This document shows, piece by piece, positions 23,859 through 31,826 of a stretch of DNA of 47,534 nucleotides; the first letter of the stretch is position 1; every line of letters begins with the position of its first letter. The position numbers were made by a program, and so were the translations under genes. This DNA comes from Fusobacteriota bacterium. Its GTDB lineage: Bacteria; Fusobacteriota; Fusobacteriia; JAPLKR01. The stretch spans positions 1 to 47,534 of the forward strand of contig JAPLKR010000025.1 in assembly GCA_026387965.1 (NCBI GenBank), in the 5' to 3' direction. The notes below the pieces were generated by a model. That model did no database searches and was not told the origin of the DNA. It saw only the letters and a list, made by a program, of their open reading frames with translations.

Positions 23859-24296
23859 ATGAAAAAAATTTTATTAGTCTTAGTAGCCCTATTTTTAGTG
23901 CTACTTGCATTTGCCGAGACAACTTCAAGCACACCTAACCAAAAGGCATCAACTATTCGATGGCAGCCCTATTCTCAAGCTTTTGCCCAAGCACAAAAAC
24001 AAAATAAACTTGTCTATGTATATATTGGTAGCGACACGTGTTACTATTGTAAAAAAATGGAACAGGAGACTTTTACTGACAAGAATGTTATCTCCGTGCT
24101 AAATAATAACTATATTGCAACAGAGATCAACATAGATAAAAATCCCTCGCTAGCTTCACAATTTAATGTACAAGGAACTCCTGTTTCTGTTTTTATCACA
24201 CCGAATCAAAAAATAATAGGACAAATCCCAGGATACCTTCCTTCAAAGGATTTTATCAGTGCACTTAACTATGTTACTAAAAAGTATACGCCATAA
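23859..24296 (+). CDS. Periplasmic thioredoxin-fold protein
   Basis: This 145-residue protein has a Sec signal peptide (residues 1-19, cleavage after L-A-F-A). The mature thioredoxin fold carries the active-site motif C-Y-Y-C near residue 58 and the cis-Pro loop G-T-P-V. K-K-M-E-Q-E-T-F after the active site resembles thioredoxin_7/DsbD-gamma-like and SoxW-like proteins, which work as reductants for cytochrome c maturation or disulfide repair. AGGAGG precedes the start. It is last in gloA-ccdA-trx and ends at a strong terminator. Confidence 0.88.
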   Translation: MKKILLVLVALFLVLLAFAETTSSTPNQKASTIRWQPYSQAFAQAQKQNKLVYVYIGSDTCYYCKKMEQETFTDKNVISVLNNNYIATEINIDKNPSLASQFNVQGTPVSVFITPNQKIIGQIPGYLPSKDFISALNYVTKKYTP

Positions 24297-24332
24297 AAAA
24301 AGGTCTGAAGCATGTGTTTCAGACCTTTTTTA
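24297..24332. terminator. Bidirectional terminator between the thioredoxin gene and the metallophosphoesterase gene
   Basis: A 13-bp perfect stem (24297-24309 and 24318-24330) with an 8-nt loop, A-run on the left and T-run on the right, lies between two convergent genes. The left gene stops at 24296 and the right gene at 24330. Confidence 0.9.
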
Positions 24333-25382
24333 TTTTATATCAATAAGTAAAAATTCTGTTTTTCCTCCACCCGTTCTGTAAGGTGAGTAGGAAGTGTCAA
24401 ATCCTGAAGATACAATGATATCTGTATTTTTAATACGTTTATATCCATAGCATGGGCGATAAATGAATTTGTAAAATAGACTGAGGGGGAAAAGTTGTCC
24501 TCCATGAGTATGTCCAGAAATTTGTAGTTGAATATTTTCTTGAGTACTTTCTTTTGTAAGTGGGCGATGTTCAAGTAGAATTTTTATCGGTGTTCTAACA
24601 ACCGTCAACATCTCTTCTAAACTTTTTCTGTCTCTTTGGCACACATCAGTACGTCCTAAGAAAGATATGTCATCATTGATCTCTAAGACTTCATCAAGTA
24701 AAAGTTGTATCCCGCTATTTTGAAGAAACTTCATATTCTCATCAATATCCCCATAAAACTCATGATTTCCTAGTATTCCGTATACGCCTAAAGGCGCATC
24801 AATTTTTTTCAATACATTTTGAATTTCAGGCTTCACACTACTTGCAAAAGCATCAATTACATCTCCAACAAATACTACTATTTCAGGGTTTTGCTTATTA
24901 ATACTTGATACTAGTTTTTCCACTCTTGAAGCTTTGGTTTGTACATTCAAATGTACATCTGTTACGGCTACAAACCTAAAGGGTACCCTTGAACCATAAT
25001 TAAATTCTCTTTTAAAAATGAAAATGTTTCGGTATATCAAGTGAGCTCTTAAACTATAAATTGCATAAAATACGACAAATATTATGGTAAGTAGCAATAT
25101 GTTCTTTTCTATGAAAGCATTGATATTCACAACAAAATGTAGCAGTAAAACCATTAAAAATAAAAAAAGTAGCAACATATACATCATAACAAAATGTCCA
25201 GAAACTTTCATAATATATTTTTTTAAATGGTATTCATTGTGTTCTGTAATTAAAAGTATTATGAGTAGCAAAAATAAAAATTCAAAAATATTTTTTAATT
25301 GATAATTATAAAACTTCTCAAGATAGTGCGTTATGTATAACGTTGGTAAACAATATAGAACTAATAATATTATTCTTTGCAT
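24330..25382 (-). CDS. Membrane-anchored metallophosphoesterase (YkuE-like)
   Basis: This 350-residue protein has about four N-terminal transmembrane helices (residues 1-115) followed by a calcineurin-like phosphoesterase domain. Metal-site motifs are T-D-V-H-L near residue 139, F-V-G-D-V-I-D, G-N-H-E, L-E-H-R-P and G-H-T-H-G-G-Q. YkuE-type proteins hydrolyse phosphoesters such as UDP-diacylglucosamine-like lipids at the membrane; the substrate here is unknown. GAGG precedes ATG 25382. It is monocistronic. Confidence 0.88.
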   Translation of the reverse strand: MQRIILLVLYCLPTLYITHYLEKFYNYQLKNIFEFLFLLLIILLITEHNEYHLKKYIMKVSGHFVMMYMLLLFLFLMVLLLHFVVNINAFIEKNILLLTIIFVVFYAIYSLRAHLIYRNIFIFKREFNYGSRVPFRFVAVTDVHLNVQTKASRVEKLVSSINKQNPEIVVFVGDVIDAFASSVKPEIQNVLKKIDAPLGVYGILGNHEFYGDIDENMKFLQNSGIQLLLDEVLEINDDISFLGRTDVCQRDRKSLEEMLTVVRTPIKILLEHRPLTKESTQENIQLQISGHTHGGQLFPLSLFYKFIYRPCYGYKRIKNTDIIVSSGFDTSYSPYRTGGGKTEFLLIDIK

Positions 25383-25431
25383 TCAAACCTCTATTAATTA
25401 TTTTCTCATCTAGTATTATACCACAAAAATA

Positions 25432-25463
25432 AAAATGAGAGTAGTTTTTTCTACTCTCATTTT
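25432..25463 (-). terminator. Rho-independent terminator of the PfkB kinase gene
   Basis: A 13-bp perfect inverted repeat (25432-25444 and 25451-25463) with a T6/A6 loop follows the stop codon of the minus-strand kinase gene, and T-rich sequence follows on that strand. Confidence 0.85.
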
Positions 25464-25464
25464 C

Positions 25465-26394
25465 TTAAAACCGTGTATATTTAATTTTACCTAAATATTC
25501 TTTTACTTTTTCATAACTCGGAAATTGTGTCCCATCAAGTGTTACGGTTGCGGCCCCTGTTGCTGCCGCCAAAACTGCCATTTGGTCAATTTCATACCCA
25601 TTAGCTTTAGCAAAAGCAATTGCTGCTACCATAGCATCTCCTGCACCCACCGTACTTTGAACTTCTACATTTAACCCTTCTACTTTCAATGCAAAATTTT
25701 TATCGATAAAATATGACCCTTTTTCACGATTAGAGATCACTACAAGTTCAATGCCTTTTTGAATCAATTTTCTGCCATAAAAAATAATCTCTTCATCATC
25801 ATTGGTATCAATTTCAACATCAAAATGCCTTTGCAACTCATAAAGATTAGGCTTTATAATATTTGGAAGCCCTTTTATGCCTTCATCGAATGCTGGGCCC
25901 GAGCTATCTAGGATAACAAATTTGCTTTGTGATTTTAATAGGGATACTAATTCAAAATAAATTTTTGGGGATACGCCCTTTGGAATGCTTCCAGAAATAA
26001 TATGGATTGAATTAGGACTTTTTTTCAATATTTCAATTAAATTCTTAATATCCTCCTCTGAAGGGGTAGGCCCTATTTCATTTAATTCGGTAATCAATTT
26101 TGATGTTTCGTCAACAATTTTAACATTAGTGCGCGTCTCTCCATCAATTTCTACAAAATAGTTTTGAATTCCATTTTTTTCTAAATCATAGACTATTTTC
26201 ATTCCACGGGTACCAGCAATAAAGCCCGTAGCCCTTGAATCCATTCCAAAATTCTTCAACATTTTAGATACATTGAGTCCTTTTCCACCCACGTCCTCTC
26301 TCGAATGCGAGACAATATTTAACTCGCCCGGAATAAATTTATGTGTTGTAAGTGTTTTATCTACAGCTGGGTTTAGTGTAATGGTTGTAATCAT
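25465..26394 (-). CDS. fruK: 1-phosphofructokinase / tagatose-6-phosphate kinase family (PfkB)
   Basis: This 309-residue kinase starts at ATG 26394 (M-I-T-T-I-T-L-N-P-A-V-D-K-T, the family N-terminus), with GAGAGG upstream; an in-frame GTG at 26400 overlaps the ribosome-binding site. PfkB signature 1 is G-G-K-G-L-N-V-S at about residues 36-43, and signature 2 is V-G-A-G-D-A-M-V-A near residue 252 with the catalytic Asp. It phosphorylates fructose-1-phosphate or tagatose-6-phosphate. No PTS gene is adjacent, so the substrate is not settled. A consensus-like promoter overlapped by a palindrome lies upstream. Confidence 0.88.
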   Translation of the reverse strand: MITTITLNPAVDKTLTTHKFIPGELNIVSHSREDVGGKGLNVSKMLKNFGMDSRATGFIAGTRGMKIVYDLEKNGIQNYFVEIDGETRTNVKIVDETSKLITELNEIGPTPSEEDIKNLIEILKKSPNSIHIISGSIPKGVSPKIYFELVSLLKSQSKFVILDSSGPAFDEGIKGLPNIIKPNLYELQRHFDVEIDTNDDEEIIFYGRKLIQKGIELVVISNREKGSYFIDKNFALKVEGLNVEVQSTVGAGDAMVAAIAFAKANGYEIDQMAVLAAATGAATVTLDGTQFPSYEKVKEYLGKIKYTRF

Positions 26395-26429
26395 TTTCAC
26401 CTCTCAAATAAAGTATTTATTTTATAAAC

Positions 26430-26458
26430 ATTTTATCATCATTATTGACATGTGTCAA
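26430..26458 (-). promoter_or_regulatory. Promoter of the PfkB gene with overlapping palindromic operator
   Basis: On the minus strand TTGACA (26458-26453) and TAAAAT (26435-26430) are 17 bp apart. The -35 is half of an inverted repeat, TTGACA and TGTCAA (26445-26450 and 26453-26458) around 2 bases. Flanking ATCATC (26435-26440) and GATGAT (26461-26466) extend the symmetry. This is a plausible repressor site. Confidence 0.6.
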
Positions 26459-26474
26459 CAGATGATATTAATTT

Positions 26475-27056
26475 TCAATAATTTTCTGGAAAGAGTTCTC
26501 TTTCTAGGGCTTCAATTACAATATGAAGAATCATCATGTGTACTTCTTGAATTCTATCAGAAGTTTTACCCTCTACAATAAATTCATAATCACACAGACC
26601 TTTGATTTTTCCACCATCTTTACCTAAAACCCCAACGGTTGACATTCTCAAAGATTTAGCCTTTTTGATAGCTAGTTCAATATTTTTAGAATTCCCACTG
26701 GTAGAAATTCCTATAAACATATCTCCTTCACGACCATAAGCTTCAACTCCACGCTCAAAAATAGCATCAAATCCAAAATCATTTCCCACGCAAGTGATGT
26801 GTGATGCATCTGCTAAAGCAAGAGCCCCGAGTGCTTTTCTATTCCCTCTAAATCTCCCAGTTAACTCTTCTGCAAAGTGCATAGCATCGCAACAGCTTCC
26901 GCCATTTCCTGCAATAAGAATTTTCCCACCTAATTTATAAATTTCAACCATAGACTTTGCCAATTTAGCAATTTCGTGGAAATTTTTTTCATTTTCAATA
27001 AAGTTTTTCAAAATAAGCTCCTCTTCTAAAAACGAAGCTTTAATTTCATTAAACAT
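26475..27056 (-). CDS. gmhA: Phosphoheptose isomerase
   Basis: This 193-residue SIS-domain enzyme converts sedoheptulose-7-phosphate to D-glycero-manno-heptose-7-phosphate for LPS core or S-layer glycans. Family residues are visible in A-G-N-G-G-S-C-C-D-A-M-H-F-A-E-E-L-T-G-R-F, G-I-S-T-S-G-N-S-K-N, and the C-terminal Q-E-V-H-M metal/catalytic segment. ATG 27056 lies 6 nt after AAGGAGG and is preferred over the TTG at 27059. It suggests a diderm envelope. It has its own promoter. Confidence 0.93.
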   Translation of the reverse strand: MFNEIKASFLEEELILKNFIENEKNFHEIAKLAKSMVEIYKLGGKILIAGNGGSCCDAMHFAEELTGRFRGNRKALGALALADASHITCVGNDFGFDAIFERGVEAYGREGDMFIGISTSGNSKNIELAIKKAKSLRMSTVGVLGKDGGKIKGLCDYEFIVEGKTSDRIQEVHMMILHIVIEALERELFPENY

Positions 27057-27088
27057 CAAAATCCTCCTTTATTTAAACTATTATATAC

Positions 27089-27117
27089 ATTATACTCTCT
27101 ATTTTTGAACATTTCAA
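27089..27117 (-). promoter_or_regulatory. Promoter of gmhA
   Basis: On the minus strand TTGAAA (27117-27112) and TATAAT (27094-27089) are separated by 17 bp, about 33 bases before ATG 27056. Confidence 0.75.
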
Positions 27118-27144
27118 GGCAACAACGGTATTTTGGTCAATTTG

Positions 27145-28026
27145 TTAGGTTTTAACATGCCGCTTTTGAAACTGATTTAAAAACTCTATCTTTGAACTGC
27201 TCCAAATTGGTGCAATCAAACATCTTTTGTCGGGATCACTGCTCAATCGGTGTACCACTATATCGGCTTCTATTGTTTCTATACTTTGAATAAGAATTTT
27301 CATGTAGTGCTCTTCACTCAAGAGTTCAAAAGGTGAACTCTCATACAAAGTGGCAAGTGCCGTTCCTTTTGCTACATAAAAATGGTGAAATTTCACCCCC
27401 CATATTTTTTGTGAATTGAGAAAACGAACGCTCTCAAGCATCTCCTCTCTGCTCTCTCCTGGTATCCCAAAAATCAAGTGGGCCACTACCTCTATTCCCC
27501 TAGTTTTTAAACTATTTACAGCCCATTTAAATATTTCGATAGAGTACCCTATTTCAAGCCACTCTCTACTTTTAGTGTGGATGCTTTGAAGCCCAATCTC
27601 AATGTAAACAAATATCTTTTTACTTAGTTCTTCAAGTACGCCTAAAATATCTTCATGAATACAATCAGCTCGTGTTCCAATTGAAATCGCTACAATCTCT
27701 TCAAATTCGAGCAAACTCACATAACTGCTTTCAAGATATGCAACATCACCATAGGTATTAGAAAAGTTTTGAAAGTAGGCTACAAATTTTTTAGCCTTAG
27801 GATGTTTTCGCTTCACTCTCTTGATTTGGAGTTGTACTTGCTCGTGAAGAGTCCCACAGTTTAAAAAATCTCCACTCCCATTTTCACTACAAAATATACA
27901 CCCCTTAGTTGAGAGCGTCCCATCACGATTAGGACACGTTGCATATAGAGTAAGAGACAATTTATGAACTTTTTCTCCAAATCTCTCTTTAAAAAAGCTG
28001 TTCAAATCCAAATATCCCTTATCCAT
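27145..28026 (-). CDS. Radical SAM protein, TIGR01212/YhcC family
   Basis: This 293-residue protein carries the 4Fe-4S/SAM cluster motif in T-C-P-N-R-D-G-T-L-S-T-K-G-C-I-F-C near residue 30; the long first spacer is typical of the YhcC family. Later motifs are E-I-G-L-Q-S-I-H and H-L-I-F-G-I-P-G-E. Related proteins are thought to act in RNA or protein modification; the exact reaction is unknown. ATG 28026 overlaps the stop of the upstream HD gene as TAATG; a GTG at 28035 is an alternative start. The two genes form an operon. Confidence 0.88.
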   Translation of the reverse strand: MDKGYLDLNSFFKERFGEKVHKLSLTLYATCPNRDGTLSTKGCIFCSENGSGDFLNCGTLHEQVQLQIKRVKRKHPKAKKFVAYFQNFSNTYGDVAYLESSYVSLLEFEEIVAISIGTRADCIHEDILGVLEELSKKIFVYIEIGLQSIHTKSREWLEIGYSIEIFKWAVNSLKTRGIEVVAHLIFGIPGESREEMLESVRFLNSQKIWGVKFHHFYVAKGTALATLYESSPFELLSEEHYMKILIQSIETIEADIVVHRLSSDPDKRCLIAPIWSSSKIEFLNQFQKRHVKT

Positions 28027-28655
28027 TATACCCACTCACTTATAAAATTATCTAAAAATTGGCGTAAAAAGGCATCCTTCTCTATTGCTAATGCTCGCCC
28101 ACTTTCACTGTTCATCAGCGTCTTAACTTTTAATAGTTTTTCATAAAAATGATTAATAGTTGTTCCTTCAACTGCTTTAATATAAGCTAAATACGACTCT
28201 TCACTCTCAAATTTTTGTGGAAGCTTTTTAGGATTGTGCATCTCTTCTCCAAAATGTCCCGCATAATAAAAAGCCCGTGCTATCCCTATTGCTCCAATGC
28301 TATCGAGTCTATCTGAATCTTGAACAATTTTACCCTCCAGAGTTCTGAGTGGCTTAGAATGCCCTCCTTTAAATGAGATATTTTCAAGATCGAAAATGAT
28401 CTCTTCACACTCTGAAATGCTAAATTTTGTTGATATTAGTTCTAAAACTTCTCTCTTAGCACGCTCTTTTTGCTCTACAAATTTATAGTCAAGTGCTTCA
28501 TGTAGCCATGCCATCACTGCAATTTTATTAATGCTTCCACCTTCTTTTTTAGCAAGTTTTCTAGAGAGTAGTTCGACCCTTTGTATATGGTCAAGACCAT
28601 GACCACTTTTGTCACTTTGCATTTTACTTGTTGCATAGTGAATAATCTTTTTCAT
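28026..28655 (-). CDS. HD-superfamily phosphohydrolase with HE in place of HD
   Basis: This 209-residue protein starts at ATG 28655 with GAGGAG upstream. It has G-H-G-L-D-H-I-Q-R-V with the first metal His, then A-W-L-H-E-A-L-D-Y-K-F where family members normally have L-L-H-D, and the highly conserved I-V-Q-D-S-D-R-L-D-S-I-G-A-I-G-I-A-R. It resembles the YpgQ/YedJ group of nucleotide pyrophosphohydrolases. The central Asp is Glu, a conservative change that may keep metal binding. It is translationally coupled to the radical SAM gene. Confidence 0.82.
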   Translation of the reverse strand: MKKIIHYATSKMQSDKSGHGLDHIQRVELLSRKLAKKEGGSINKIAVMAWLHEALDYKFVEQKERAKREVLELISTKFSISECEEIIFDLENISFKGGHSKPLRTLEGKIVQDSDRLDSIGAIGIARAFYYAGHFGEEMHNPKKLPQKFESEESYLAYIKAVEGTTINHFYEKLLKVKTLMNSESGRALAIEKDAFLRQFLDNFISEWV

Positions 28656-28799
28656 ATTAAACTCCTCATACCTAAAAATTAAACCACACACATGGATGAC
28701 ACTTAAAAACTCTATTGCAAAATAGAAAAGCGAAATATTTTTACCAACATATTTTTGTAAGATTTGTTAAAATTTAGTCCGTGTCGAAAAAATATTATC

Positions 28800-30716
28800 T
28801 TAACCTTTTAATATTTTTAAATGCCCAAGTAGAAGCTTTTTTTCATTCATCTTAGGGTTTTTCCAAACGTACTCCACACACGCCTGAAGTGCTTCTCCTA
28901 TCTCTTTTCCTTGATATGTTTCAACTAAATCACTTCCTGTTAGCGCTAGATCAAAAAGTGTTATTGGCTCTTTCTTCATCAGAATATCCTCAATCATATC
29001 CTCAATTTCACAAAACAGTTTGAAACAGTGAGGCTTTGATTTTCCATAGACGTCTGCTCTAAAAAGATGAAGTAAATTACGATATTTTTCTAGAGATAAC
29101 TCAGAGATTGCCCTTTTGATATCCACTCTCTGATAAGCTCTCCACGACGAGTGATATCTAATATACTCCATACTCTCTTTAGCCACTACATTACTTACTT
29201 TAAGGCGCGCAAATATTACTTCACTCATTTTTGCACTTAACTCGGCATGTCCCGAGTATTTTGCAAATCCATCCTCTCTCATCACCTGACAATGGGGCTT
29301 TGAAATATCGTGAAGCAGTGCAGAGAGTCGAAGCGGCAAATGCACTGGGGTATGCTCTACAACGGCAAAAATATGTTCGTGAAGTTCATAACATTGGTGT
29401 TTTGCACGCTGATTAAATCCTATACAAGCATTAAATTCTGGAATTATAATGGATAAAACACCGCTTTCACATAGTAGTTCTAACCCTCTTCTCACATTAT
29501 TACTGAGTAGTATCTTAAAAAACTCAATAGCAACCCTTTCGCTTGAAAGGGTTGCTATCCCCTCTTTTAATACTTTCATCGCTTCAAGGGTATTCTCTTC
29601 AATCTCAAATTTCAACTCCGTAGCATGACGTAGACCTCTAAGTATTCGTAAATAATCCTCTTGAAAACGGAGTTTTGGTTCTCCTACTGCCACAATTTTC
29701 CCCTCAAGCAAAGCACTCACACCTTGATATGGGTCCACGAGTCCCTCTTTTAAGTTGTAGGCAAAAGCATTCATGGTAAAATCTCTACGAGATAAATCTT
29801 CAACAATATCACTTACAAACTCAATATTCTTAGGATGTCTCCCATCTAATATTCCCCACTCTTTCCTATATCTAGCTATATCAAAGAGATAATCCCCCAT
29901 TTTTATTTGAACAATTTCGAAGGATTTTCCTACAATAATTGGATGATACGCTTCAAATATTTCACATATTTCAGCGCTTGAAAGAGTGGTTGCAAAATCA
30001 TAATCCCTAGGTGAAATATTTAAAAGTAAATCTCTGACACTTCCTCCCACCACATACCCCGTGCCCTTTAAATTAAGTTTTTCGAGTACGTACTCAACTT
30101 CAGATGGCAAAACTATCCTCTCAAGCTTTGAGTATAAACAACCGCAATAATCTTGTCGATATACATTATACTCTTTTGAGAGTTCTACACTCGCTCTAAA
30201 TCCGTTTTGTTTTTTAAAATCCGCTACGAGAAATTTCACCCCGTAAATCTTTTCAAAATGCCGCCCCAATTCATTAATCCATTTAGAATTTTTATGAGGA
30301 CTTACCGAAATAGATGTTGAAAAGTACTCATACCCACGTGCCTTCGCTTTTTTCGCGCTCTCTCGAAGTCGAATAGCAAAGCACCTCTTACAGCGGGGTC
30401 CACCCTCTCTCTCTTCACTATGGATACGTGTAATTTGATTAAACTCTTTTGGGTCGAAGGGGGCTACTATGACATTTTCCTTATATCCCCTTCCTTTAAC
30501 ATACTTTTCAACTGCTTCAGAGCGAAGAGAATACTCGCTTTTCGGAAAAATATTCGGATTATAAAAAAATAGTGTCACATCAAAAAGTTCTCTTAATTTT
30601 TCTAGCACTGAGGTTGAACAAGGCGCACAACATACATGTAGAAGCAGTTTGGGTTTGCTCTCTAACCTCTTTATCGATCCCATCGTTTCTATATATTCTT
30701 GATAATCATTTACCAT
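28800..30716 (-). CDS. QueH epoxyqueuosine reductase fused to CCA-adding tRNA nucleotidyltransferase
   Basis: This 638-residue single frame joins two tRNA-maturation enzymes. Residues about 22-200 are QueH: C29-C30-x-x-C33, C109-x-x-C112 in G-G-P-R-C-K-R-C, S-T-S-I-S-V-S-P-H-K, and C191-G-C193. QueH makes queuosine in the anticodon loop of GUN tRNAs. Residues about 208-638 are a class II CCA-adding enzyme: V-V-G-G-S-V-R-D at 222-229, R-D-Y-D-F with the catalytic carboxylates D238 and D240, R-R-D-F-T-M-N-A, R-F-x-E-D-x-L-R-I-L-R, and an HD domain with L-L-H-D-I-S-K-P-H. No stop, frameshift or plausible internal ribosome-binding site separates the parts. AGGAG precedes ATG 30716, which follows the LysR gene by 9 bases. 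Confidence 0.9.
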   Translation of the reverse strand: MVNDYQEYIETMGSIKRLESKPKLLLHVCCAPCSTSVLEKLRELFDVTLFFYNPNIFPKSEYSLRSEAVEKYVKGRGYKENVIVAPFDPKEFNQITRIHSEEREGGPRCKRCFAIRLRESAKKAKARGYEYFSTSISVSPHKNSKWINELGRHFEKIYGVKFLVADFKKQNGFRASVELSKEYNVYRQDYCGCLYSKLERIVLPSEVEYVLEKLNLKGTGYVVGGSVRDLLLNISPRDYDFATTLSSAEICEIFEAYHPIIVGKSFEIVQIKMGDYLFDIARYRKEWGILDGRHPKNIEFVSDIVEDLSRRDFTMNAFAYNLKEGLVDPYQGVSALLEGKIVAVGEPKLRFQEDYLRILRGLRHATELKFEIEENTLEAMKVLKEGIATLSSERVAIEFFKILLSNNVRRGLELLCESGVLSIIIPEFNACIGFNQRAKHQCYELHEHIFAVVEHTPVHLPLRLSALLHDISKPHCQVMREDGFAKYSGHAELSAKMSEVIFARLKVSNVVAKESMEYIRYHSSWRAYQRVDIKRAISELSLEKYRNLLHLFRADVYGKSKPHCFKLFCEIEDMIEDILMKKEPITLFDLALTGSDLVETYQGKEIGEALQACVEYVWKNPKMNEKKLLLGHLKILKG

Positions 30717-30725
30717 TGTTATCTC

Positions 30726-31598
30726 CTAATACTCAACTTTATACTTATCTAAAAAGTGTAAAAAGAGCTTCAATTCACGCGCCGACTCCTTTTCACTGCA
30801 ATAAACCACCTGATAACCTACTTGATACTCCTTTAAATCCACCAACGATTTCAGCTCTCCAAGAGCAATTTCTCGTGCTACACAGTGAAATGGAAGTATC
30901 GCAAATCCGAGTCCTTCTTTCACGAGATTTTTGACTGTTTCAATGCTTCCTTTTACTACCATTTTCTTATTTAGATGAATTTTATGTTCTACTTCAATGT
31001 AACTTTTACATTTATCTTGAAGAATACTGTCATCTCGACCTATTAAAGTAAATGCTTCTAGCTTTTTCAGATCATCAATCTCATTTTTAGAAACTAAAAC
31101 ATAAGGGTAATCAGCTATTTTTTTTACTGTAAGTATTGGGTTTGAAATCGTAAATTCTCCCATAAGTAAAATATCAATTTCTCCAAATAGAAGCATTTTT
31201 ATCGCAATATCTCTTTCCAACACATGAATTTCAAACTCTATCTGTTGATGCTTTCTAGAAAATTCACTAATGAGTTTAGGCAAAATGGGTTCCCCTACCA
31301 TATGTGTTGCTCCAACAATGATTTTGGCATGATTATTTTTTATCACACGTTCAATTTCATCTTCTGCACGGCTTACTTTTTCAAATATTTCGCGCGCTAG
31401 AGTGAATAGTCTTTCCCCTGTATACGTCAGTTGAATTTGCTTTGCCTCGCGGTTGATAAGTTGGGTCTTCAGTTCGCCTTCAAGTTTTTTAATTTGTATT
31501 GAAACTGCAGATTGATTAATAAAAAGCTTCTCTCCAGCTTTTGTAAAACTCTTCTCTTTAGCCACTTCATAGAATATTTTTAAATAGTGCAGATCCAT
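30726..31598 (-). CDS. LysR-family transcriptional regulator
   Basis: This 290-residue protein starts at ATG 31598 (M-D-L-H-Y-L-K-I-F-Y-E-V-A) with AAGGAG upstream. The winged HTH covers residues 1-60 (S-F-T-K-A-G-E-K-L-F-I-N-Q-S-A-V-S-I-Q-I), followed by a linker helix and a periplasmic-binding-like effector domain (I-I-V-G-A-T-H at about 92). It is divergent from amt-glnK across a 228-base gap and runs into the QueH-CCA gene. By family habit it would regulate the divergent genes, perhaps ammonium uptake, but this is inference. Confidence 0.9.
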   Translation of the reverse strand: MDLHYLKIFYEVAKEKSFTKAGEKLFINQSAVSIQIKKLEGELKTQLINREAKQIQLTYTGERLFTLAREIFEKVSRAEDEIERVIKNNHAKIIVGATHMVGEPILPKLISEFSRKHQQIEFEIHVLERDIAIKMLLFGEIDILLMGEFTISNPILTVKKIADYPYVLVSKNEIDDLKKLEAFTLIGRDDSILQDKCKSYIEVEHKIHLNKKMVVKGSIETVKNLVKEGLGFAILPFHCVAREIALGELKSLVDLKEYQVGYQVVYCSEKESARELKLFLHFLDKYKVEY

Positions 31599-31707
31599 AA
31601 TACTCCTTAAGTTATAATATTTACCACAGGAACACAAAGTACAGTGACTCTCAATATTCAGAATTTTATGGTCTTCAAATTGATTATATTTTCCTAACCT
31701 TATTATA

Positions 31708-31726
31708 CCATATATTTTATATATGG
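31708..31726. promoter_or_regulatory. Palindrome in the LysR/amt divergent region
   Basis: CCATATAT, TTT, ATATATGG form a perfect 8-3-8 inverted repeat. It is AT-rich and lies between the divergent start sites, about 20 bases upstream of the amt -35. It is a candidate LysR-type operator, though AT-rich palindromes arise easily here. Confidence 0.4.
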
Positions 31727-31746
31727 CACTTAGAAAAACTATATAT

Positions 31747-31775
31747 TTGCTTTATCTTTTCATAAGATTTATACT
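31747..31775 (+). promoter_or_regulatory. Promoter of amt-glnK
   Basis: TTGCTT (31747-31752) and TATACT (31770-31775) are separated by 17 bp, about 50 bases before ATG 31827. No sigma54 -24/-12 element was seen. Confidence 0.55.
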
Positions 31776-31826
31776 AATTTTATAGTAAATATATAAAACT
31801 ATATCAAGAATTTAAAGGAGGAGACT

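Noticed and set aside
31747-31826. Sigma54 (-24/-12) promoter for amt-glnK
   Set aside because: No GG-N10-GC element was seen; a sigma70-like TTGCTT-N17-TATACT is present instead.
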